NCBI GenBank assembly: GCA_964505325.1
Contig: CAZDHT010000295.1
Span: 1-6,006 of the forward strand
From: CAZDHT01 sp964505325
GTDB taxonomy: Bacteria; Planctomycetota; PUPC01
Direction of reading: 5' to 3'
DNA length: 6,006 nucleotides
Positions 1 to 3,269 of this stretch are shown here, piece after piece; the stretch's first letter is position 1, and the number at the start of each line of letters is the position of its first letter. The translations under genes and the position numbers were made by a program. The notes beneath the pieces were generated by a model that saw only the letters and a program-made list of their open reading frames with translations, made no database searches and was not told where the DNA came from.

Positions 1-1
1 G

Positions 2-109
2 CCCAGCCCGCTGAAGCCCGGCCAAGTCCCGTGGCGCTTCTTCCGCTTCCGCGAACTGCTGGCGGCGCTGGAGACGGTCGACTGGACGATCAACCTGCCG
101 CCCGCTTGA
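2..109 (+). CDS. C-terminal end of an unidentified protein (5' partial)
   Basis: An open frame enters from the left edge and ends at TGA 107-109, giving the last 35 residues of a protein. The tail reads as an ordinary, moderately hydrophobic C-terminus containing an Arg/Phe-rich stretch (WRFFRFRELL), then LAALETVDW, then a Pro-rich end (NLPPA). I do not recognise the family. The frame is supported by plausible amino acid composition and by a terminator-like hairpin placed over its stop codon. It converges on the minus-strand LamG gene, with only 24 bases between the two stop codons. An alternative 66-codon ORF in another frame (31-231) runs antisense into that gene and is much less credible. 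No function can be assigned from so short a remnant. Confidence 0.55.
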   Translation, partial: PSPLKPGQVPWRFFRFRELLAALETVDWTINLPPA

Positions 110-130
110 CGCTGATCCTGGCGGCTTTTC
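97..130 (+). terminator. Probable intrinsic terminator of the upstream partial gene
   Basis: A perfect 6-bp inverted repeat, GCCGCC (97-102) and GGCGGC (120-125), is followed directly by TTTTC (126-130). The 17-base loop is longer than ideal and the T tract is short. Its position over the stop codon of the partial gene and between two convergent genes fits a plus-strand terminator. There is no T tract on the opposite side, so it would not serve the minus-strand operon by itself. Confidence 0.5.
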
Positions 131-133
131 CTC

Positions 134-991
134 CTAGCTTCGCCGCCGTCTCAGCGCGCCCAATCCGCCCAGACCGATCAACAGCGTGGCCGCCGGTTCG
201 GCGATGGGGCGCTCGGGCAACGGGGCGTTGATGCCGTTCGAGAAGTCGGTCAGTGCCTCGGCTTGGATGAGCAACTCGTCGACGTCGCCCCAATAGGTGA
301 TCTGCGAGACATACACCCGGGCGCTCGCCGACAGGTTGCTGGGGCTGGATGCGTCCCAGTCGAAGTCAGGACCGGGGCCGACCTGCTGGAGCACGTTGTC
401 GATGTAGAACCGCCCCTTGCCGTCCGACGCGTCGTATGTGACCGCGATGTGGTGCCACTGGCCGTCATGCACGTTGATGTTGCCGGTGAAGAAGAATTTG
501 CCCGAGTCCACGTTGTGCGCCCTGGCGTTGTACCGATCGCTCCACCCCGGGTGGTATTTGAAGAACTGTTCGTTCTTCCACCCGCCGCCGTCCGAGAACT
601 TCGCGGGGTAGTTGTCCAGACTGGTCTGGTCGTTCGTCCGCATCCAGTAGCTGACGGTCATGCCGCTGATGGTGGCCCAGTTCGTCGGGATCTTATTGTT
701 GCTTTGTCCATCGCCGCCAACGCCGCCATTGGCCAGGTACCGGCCTGACGGCGCGGCCAGCCAGCTCGGCGCCCCGCCGCTGATCATGGCGGCGTTTGAC
801 AATGTGATGTCATACGCCGCCGTGCCCTCGGCATTATCGGCCAGGACGCCGGCGGTCTCGTCGAAGTGGTACAACGCGATCGTGTTCGCGTCCGGCACGT
901 TGGAGCTGGTCCACGTGAGCCCGGCGAACGCGCTGCCGCCGAACATCGCCACCATCGCCGCCACAACCATTGCCTTCTTCATTTGCTTCAT
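134..991 (-). CDS. Secreted LamG/concanavalin A-like domain protein with PEP-CTERM-type sorting tail
   Basis: A 285-residue exported protein. Residues 1-23 form a signal peptide: Lys-rich start, hydrophobic core VVAAMVAMFGG, cleavage expected after AFA. Residues about 35-250 look like a LamG/concanavalin-like beta sandwich: ALYHFDE (39-45), MTVSYWMR (111-118), DGQWHHIAVTYD (176-187), RFYIDNV (194-200) and the family's typical closing strand WGDVDELLIQAEALT (234-248). The tail has PIAEPA (262-267), a Gly/Leu hydrophobic segment and RRRRS at the very end. This is a PEP-CTERM-like signal, with A-E-P instead of P-E-P, that an exosortase would process at the cell envelope. I chose ATG at 991 because AGGAGG (minus strand of 1001-1006) lies 9 bases upstream; the longer reading to 1066 would lack a signal peptide at its start, and an ATG at 982 is also possible. 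The next PEP-CTERM gene ends 37 bases upstream. Polysaccharide or surface binding is inferred, not shown. Confidence 0.93.
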   Translation of the reverse strand: MKQMKKAMVVAAMVAMFGGSAFAGLTWTSSNVPDANTIALYHFDETAGVLADNAEGTAAYDITLSNAAMISGGAPSWLAAPSGRYLANGGVGGDGQSNNKIPTNWATISGMTVSYWMRTNDQTSLDNYPAKFSDGGGWKNEQFFKYHPGWSDRYNARAHNVDSGKFFFTGNINVHDGQWHHIAVTYDASDGKGRFYIDNVLQQVGPGPDFDWDASSPSNLSASARVYVSQITYWGDVDELLIQAEALTDFSNGINAPLPERPIAEPAATLLIGLGGLGALRRRRS

Positions 992-1000
992 TTCCTCATA

Positions 1001-1006
1001 CCTCCT
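1001..1006 (-). promoter_or_regulatory. Ribosome binding site deciding the start of the LamG gene
   Basis: The minus strand reads AAAGGAGG, then ATG AGG AAA TGA. A three-codon reading frame starts one base after the Shine-Dalgarno core, and its stop overlaps the chosen ATG (989-991) as ATGA. The 9-base spacing to the chosen ATG is within the normal range. The one-base spacing to the first ATG is too short for efficient use. Confidence 0.8.
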
Positions 1007-1028
1007 TTCCTTTTCCGTCGCCGCTGGT

Positions 1029-1766
1029 TCATCCACGCCGCCGACGCAGCAGCGTAGCGATTCCACCCAATCCCAACATCAGCGCCGAGGCCGGCTCGGC
1101 GATGGGCGCGGGCGGCGGCTCTTGCACGGCGCCGGCCAGGCTGATTTTGTCCGCGATCAGGTTGGTGTTGCCGTAGAGCACGTACCGCAGAAGGAGCATA
1201 GTGGCGGGATCGTAGGTGTGCTCCACATATGGCCAGCCCGTGTAACAGGGCTGTGTCAGGTCGATCTTGAGGTACTGCCAGGTGCCGCTGTCGGCGTCGA
1301 TGTCGATGCCGTTGGACGTGGCAGACAGTTCGACCGCATTGGCCGGATTGTCGTCCGGGCTGAGCAGGTACTTCTTGGCGGTGTTGCGGTCGTCGAAACG
1401 GATGCTCTCGTGCCCGGTGTACGACAGGTGCAGTCTCAGCATGCTGGCGACGTCGGTGGTCGTGTTGACGTACCCCTCGATCCACAGCTTGCCGGCGGCA
1501 TCGACCTCGCCGCTCATATCGACGCCCGGGCTGCCGGTGCCGTGCTGGACCTCAATCTGCCCGTTGTCGGAGTTCGCCAGGCAGTTGACCCCATCATAGA
1601 AGTCGGCGTTGTACACGCTCACCCGCCAGCTGCCTTGCGCCCAGCCGTTCTGGTACGTGTCGATGGCACCGTCCCATCCGTAGGTCATCACCCCGGCGCT
1701 TGCCGCGCCCGCCAGAGCCATCACACACACCGTCACCATTGCCGCGATCAGCTTACCGTACTTCAT
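1029..1766 (-). CDS. Secreted beta-sandwich protein with PEP-CTERM-type sorting tail
   Basis: A 245-residue exported protein. Residues 1-24 are a signal peptide (hydrophobic core LIAAMVTVCVMALAG, cleavage after ASA). The mature part (about 25-213) is rich in alternating strand-like segments, with aromatic residues typical of extracellular carbohydrate-binding-like sandwiches (W31, W42, W47, W95, W163, W178) and a closing strand LIADKISLAG (203-212). I cannot name the family. A short Pro-rich linker (EPPPAP) leads to AEPA (223-226), a Gly/Leu hydrophobic stretch and RRRRG: a PEP-CTERM-like exosortase signal almost the same as that of its neighbour. ATG 1764-1766 is preferred, with AGGAGG 6 bases upstream; a GTG one codon earlier is only 3 bases from it. 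It is the upstream gene of a likely two-gene operon. Two cysteines (62, 174) in the mature chain could form a disulfide. Confidence 0.9.
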   Translation of the reverse strand: MKYGKLIAAMVTVCVMALAGAASAGVMTYGWDGAIDTYQNGWAQGSWRVSVYNADFYDGVNCLANSDNGQIEVQHGTGSPGVDMSGEVDAAGKLWIEGYVNTTTDVASMLRLHLSYTGHESIRFDDRNTAKKYLLSPDDNPANAVELSATSNGIDIDADSGTWQYLKIDLTQPCYTGWPYVEHTYDPATMLLLRYVLYGNTNLIADKISLAGAVQEPPPAPIAEPASALMLGLGGIATLLRRRRG

Positions 1767-1772
1767 CACATG

Positions 1773-1778
1773 CCTCCT
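1773..1778 (-). promoter_or_regulatory. Ribosome binding site of the upstream PEP-CTERM gene, with start-stop ATG-TGA
   Basis: The minus strand reads TAAAGGAGG, then CATGTGATG. AGGAGG lies 6 bases before the chosen ATG (1766). Between them is an ATG (1771) followed directly by TGA, whose TGATG overlap runs into the real start. The first ATG sits one base from the Shine-Dalgarno core, so it is probably not used efficiently. The TAA of an upstream 35-codon ORF is immediately adjacent (1779-1781). Confidence 0.75.
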
Positions 1779-1886
1779 TTACTGAAACAAGGGCCTGCAC
1801 CCCGCCACACGCGGAGCGGCCCTCGTTCGAAGTCTCCGAATCCTCGTATGGATTTCCCACGCCGGGAAACCCTGCCCTCTCGACAT
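1779..1886 (-). CDS. Possible 35-residue leader ORF, translationally coupled (uncertain)
   Basis: This minus-strand ORF starts at ATG 1884-1886, overlapping the TGA of the preceding mini-ORF as TGATG, and stops with TAA (1779-1781) just before AGGAGG of the PEP-CTERM gene. Its product would be a basic, Arg-rich peptide with no recognisable domain. It has no ribosome site of its own and could only be read by reinitiation. Its last third encodes the hairpin at 1791-1822. The tight packing between mini-ORF and gene is the only support. It could equally be chance or the remains of a frameshifted gene. Confidence 0.2.
   Translation of the reverse strand: MSRGQGFPAWEIHTRIRRLRTRAAPRVAGCRPLFQ
1791..1822 (-). 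promoter_or_regulatory. Attenuator-like hairpin in the leader of the PEP-CTERM operon
   Basis: On the minus strand, GGGCC (1822-1818) pairs with GGCCC (1795-1791), and inside that CTCCGC (1816-1811) pairs with GCGGGG (1805-1800) with one G-U and a 5-base loop. One side has a single-base and the other a 4-base bulge. TTGTTTC follows at 1790-1784. This resembles an intrinsic terminator with a short, interrupted T tract, ending just before the operon's first ribosome site. In that position it could work as an attenuator, as a terminator of readthrough or only as a stable stem. Confidence 0.4.
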
Positions 1887-1909
1887 CAGGTCTTCTCGTC
1901 CATAGGCAT
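1886..1909 (-). CDS. Mini-ORF of 5 or 7 codons with a strong ribosome site (possible leader peptide)
   Basis: On the minus strand AGGAGG (1915-1910) is followed 6 bases later by ATG (1903-1901), then GAC GAG AAG ACC TGA, giving MDEKT. An in-frame ATG at 1909 would give MPMDEKT but touches the Shine-Dalgarno core. Ribosome site and spacing copy those of the PEP-CTERM gene downstream, so ribosomes may well load here. The TGA overlaps the ATG of a 35-codon ORF. It could be a regulatory leader peptide, or the intact start of a gene broken by mutation. The candidate promoter at 1899-1927, if real, would start transcription inside this ORF and rule it out. Confidence 0.3.
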   Translation of the reverse strand: MPMDEKT

Positions 1910-1927
1910 CCTCCTTTCCTATCTCAA
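1899..1927 (-). promoter_or_regulatory. Candidate promoter of the PEP-CTERM operon (weak)
   Basis: On the minus strand TTGAGA (1927-1922) is separated by 17 bases from TATGGA (1904-1899). The -35 matches the sigma-70 consensus at 5 of 6 positions and the -10 at 3 of 6. Transcription would begin near 1892, leaving a leader of about 125 bases that includes the 1791-1822 hairpin. It overlaps the mini-ORF and its ribosome site, so both readings cannot hold from the same transcript. Confidence 0.25.
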
Positions 1928-2010
1928 TTCTGTGAATGGGCCTCTCCTTCGTGTCTCCGTGCGCATGGTCCGCCCGTGAGCGCGGGCACGGCAAGCCCGG
2001 ACCGTCCTGG

Positions 2011-2040
2011 CATGTGGTCCGACAGGTGGGACATGTGGTC
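2011..2040. repeat. Short direct repeat CATGTGGTC, 21-base period
   Basis: CATGTGGTC occurs at 2011-2019 and again at 2032-2040, each followed by a near copy (CGACA and GCGACA). The 21-base period is two helical turns, which suits a regulator binding one face of DNA. It lies about 85-110 bases upstream of the candidate operon promoter. Chance in GC-rich sequence is possible. Confidence 0.3.
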
Positions 2041-2372
2041 GCGACACAGCGCGCCAAGGCGCGCGCTGCTCGGCTGTGGGCGCAGCCTTCGTGCGCGGTC
2101 CTCCTCCGAGGTCAAGTCGAAACGGCGCGCAGCCCGACGGCGCGGCCACATGGACCGCGCGCAGGCGGCACGTCGAGGCGGTGACTCCAGTCCCGGGCGC
2201 GCTGAGCGCCGGAACCGCGGGCGCACAGCACCATAGCCCATAGCCATGACGCAAATGCCGTGCCAAGTAACGTGTAAAGCCGCATGCGGCGGCCAGGCTG
2301 TCCGTTAAGCGTTCCGGGTCAAGCAGTTACGCATGGCGCCTGAGATGGGCTCGCCGGGCTGCGTCGGCGGGC

Positions 2373-2434
2373 ATGTTGCCGAAAGTGAACATGCGGCGTC
2401 CGGGTCGCCCCCGGGTGTGGTTTTGCGGCAACAT
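2373..2434. repeat. Stem-loop-forming inverted repeat with an inner hairpin
   Basis: ATGTTGCCG (2373-2381) and CGGCAACAT (2426-2434) are a perfect 9-bp inverted repeat. After a one-base bulge pairing continues for about three more A-T pairs (AAA 2382-2384 with TTT 2422-2424). Within the enclosed segment CCGGG (2400-2404) pairs with CCCGG (2410-2414) around a 5-base loop. The whole would fold as one branched or extended hairpin on either strand. It lies upstream of the phosphatase promoter, so it would not be in that transcript. It could be a small RNA, a dispersed palindromic element or a structured regulatory site; no flanking repeats identify it. Confidence 0.4.
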
Positions 2435-2474
2435 ATGGGGCGCTCCGCAACGCCTGTGTTCGTACACGCGGGTA

Positions 2475-2507
2475 GGGCGAGCGATTAGTCCGGGACTTTA
2501 CTCGCCC
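2475..2507. repeat. Perfect inverted repeat in the phosphatase promoter region (possible operator)
   Basis: GGGCGAG (2475-2481) and CTCGCCC (2501-2507) are exact inverted copies separated by 19 bases. The right arm ends 3 bases before the extended -10 element and lies in the spacer; the left arm lies just upstream of the expected -35 position. The pair therefore brackets the -35 region, a usual place for a repressor operator. It could also be the stem of a transcript terminating there, but there is no clear T tract. Confidence 0.4.
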
Positions 2508-2519
2508 ATTTGGTATAAT
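2492..2519 (+). promoter_or_regulatory. Extended -10 sigma-70-type promoter of the histidine phosphatase gene
   Basis: TGGTATAAT (2511-2519) is a perfect -10 hexamer with the extended TGn motif. No good -35 is present; the best-placed hexamer, GGGACT (2492-2497, 16-base spacer), is a poor match, as is common for extended -10 promoters. Transcription should start near 2526, giving a leader of about 19 bases before ATG 2545. It is the only clear AT-rich promoter core in this GC-rich interval. Confidence 0.7.
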
Positions 2520-2544
2520 CACCGCGCCCCACCCGGAGAGCACG

Positions 2545-3183
2545 ATGGAACTCTATCTGATCCGACACGGCAACATGACGGGCGACCCGCACCTCCATGC
2601 CGAGCCGCCCGTCGAGGGCTGTCTCTCGGAGACCGGCGAGCGGCAGGCCGCGGCGCTGGCCGCTGCATTGGCGGACGTGCGCTTCGACCTCGTCTACGCT
2701 TCACCGCTCGGCCGCGCCGTCCAGACGGCGCAGGCACTGGCGGATCCGCGCGGCCTGACCGTTGGAACGCTGCCGTGGCTGGTCGAGTGGCGCCCCGCGC
2801 CCGAGCTGATGGGCGCCGACAACGCGAAGTTCGAGGAGATAATGAGGGCCGCCAGCGAGATTCCGCCCGAGCAGACGTGGAAGACGTTCGCCGGCGAGGG
2901 CGTGTGCGACATGGCCGGCCGCATCATCCCCGGCTTCCTCAAGCTGATGGCCGCGCACGGCGCCGCCGCACGCCACGGCGGCTACATCCTCGACGATCCC
3001 GACGATGACACCCGCATTGCCCTGGTCGGACACGGCGGATCGCTCGGCGTACTGCTCGCCTTCCTTCTCGGCATCCCGATCAATCCCCGGTCCGTAATCG
3101 GCTTCACGGAGACCGGCACCGCGGTGGTGCACTTCCGGCGCCGGCTCGATGTGTGGTATCCGGTGCTGCGCATAGACCCGCCC
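2545..3183 (+). CDS. Histidine phosphatase family protein (phosphoglycerate-mutase-like), 3' end in assembly gap
   Basis: 213 residues are visible before the N run. This is a cytoplasmic branch-1 histidine phosphatase. The RHG motif is LIRHGN (residues 5-10), with catalytic His8, which is phosphorylated, and Arg7. LSETGERQA (27-35) is the usual following helix start. SPLGRA (53-58) supplies the second phosphate-pocket Arg57, Glu81 in LVEW is the likely general acid, and VGHGG (161-165) gives the second His163. It has no signal peptide. The length already equals a normal family member, so the stop probably lies within or just past the gap; codons read across the ten Ns to TGA 3268-3270 are not trustworthy. 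An acidic stretch DDPDDD (150-155) precedes the last catalytic strand. ATG 2545 has GGAGAG at 2535-2540 and follows the promoter closely. The substrate cannot be read from the sequence: a sugar phosphate, nucleotide or cofactor phosphate is possible. Confidence 0.93.
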
Positions 3184-3193
3184 NNNNNNNNNN
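3184..3193. other. Assembly gap (10 N)
   Basis: Ten unknown bases, probably a scaffolding placeholder, so the true length may differ. The gap hides the end of the phosphatase gene and possibly more sequence. Any frame continuity across it is arbitrary, and the spacing between the phosphatase and GH9 genes is therefore unknown. Confidence 0.95.
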
Positions 3194-3213
3194 AATCCTG
3201 TCTCCCATCCGGA

Positions 3214-3229
3214 GCGGGCCGCCGCCCGC
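3214..3229 (+). terminator. GC-rich hairpin between phosphatase and GH9 genes (possible weak terminator)
   Basis: GCGGGC (3214-3219) and GCCCGC (3224-3229) form a perfect 6-bp stem with a CGCC tetraloop. No T tract follows, so intrinsic termination is doubtful; it may only be a stable stem in the GH9 leader. CCGGAGC is repeated directly nearby (3209-3215 and 3237-3243). No promoter for the GH9 gene is visible in the 76 bases after the gap. Confidence 0.25.
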
Positions 3230-3253
3230 AAGCCGGCCGGAGCCCTGCGATTC

Positions 3254-3261
3254 AGGAGGAG
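3254..3261 (+). promoter_or_regulatory. Ribosome binding site of the GH9 gene
   Basis: AGGAGGAG ends 8 bases before ATG 3270 and is a near-ideal Shine-Dalgarno sequence. It fixes the start at the codon that begins a signal peptide. Confidence 0.8.
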
Positions 3262-3269
3262 ACTGTCTG

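Larger units (their letters stand above)
1767..2544. other. Long non-coding interval between divergent transcription units
   Basis: About 780 bases separate the minus-strand PEP-CTERM operon from the plus-strand phosphatase gene. ORFs here are Arg/Pro/Ala-rich, overlap in several frames, lack signal peptides or recognisable motifs and do not line up with good ribosome sites, so I read none of them as an ordinary gene. What can be seen: a possible operon leader (about 1780-1927); a 9-base direct repeat (2011-2040); GC-rich palindromes at 2049-2064 (GCGCGCC-AA-GGCGCGC) and 2196-2210 (GGCGC-GCTGA-GCGCC); a tandem CCATAGC pair (2231-2244); and a cluster of inverted repeats plus a promoter (2373-2519). 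A decayed gene or an unrecognised RNA cannot be excluded. Confidence 0.6.

Noticed and set aside
660..1979. 439-codon plus-strand ORF antisense to both PEP-CTERM genes
   Set aside because: It spans two well-supported minus-strand genes and their intergenic space, has no domain, and its composition is that of a shadow frame.
2049..2064. GCGCGCC-AA-GGCGCGC palindrome as a terminator
   Set aside because: No T tract on either side, and the 2-base centre forces a larger loop; palindromes of this kind are frequent by chance in GC-rich DNA.
1919..2266. Overlapping ORFs on both strands of the intergenic stretch (for example 115, 107 and 82 codons)
   Set aside because: All frames are Arg/Ala/Pro-rich, none has a good ribosome site with a plausible N-terminus, and they contradict each other.
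2319..2543. 74-codon minus-strand ORF upstream of the phosphatase, and a plus-strand ORF from 2373
   Set aside because: They run over the promoter and inverted repeats, have no recognisable motif, and the plus-strand one continues out of frame into the phosphatase gene.
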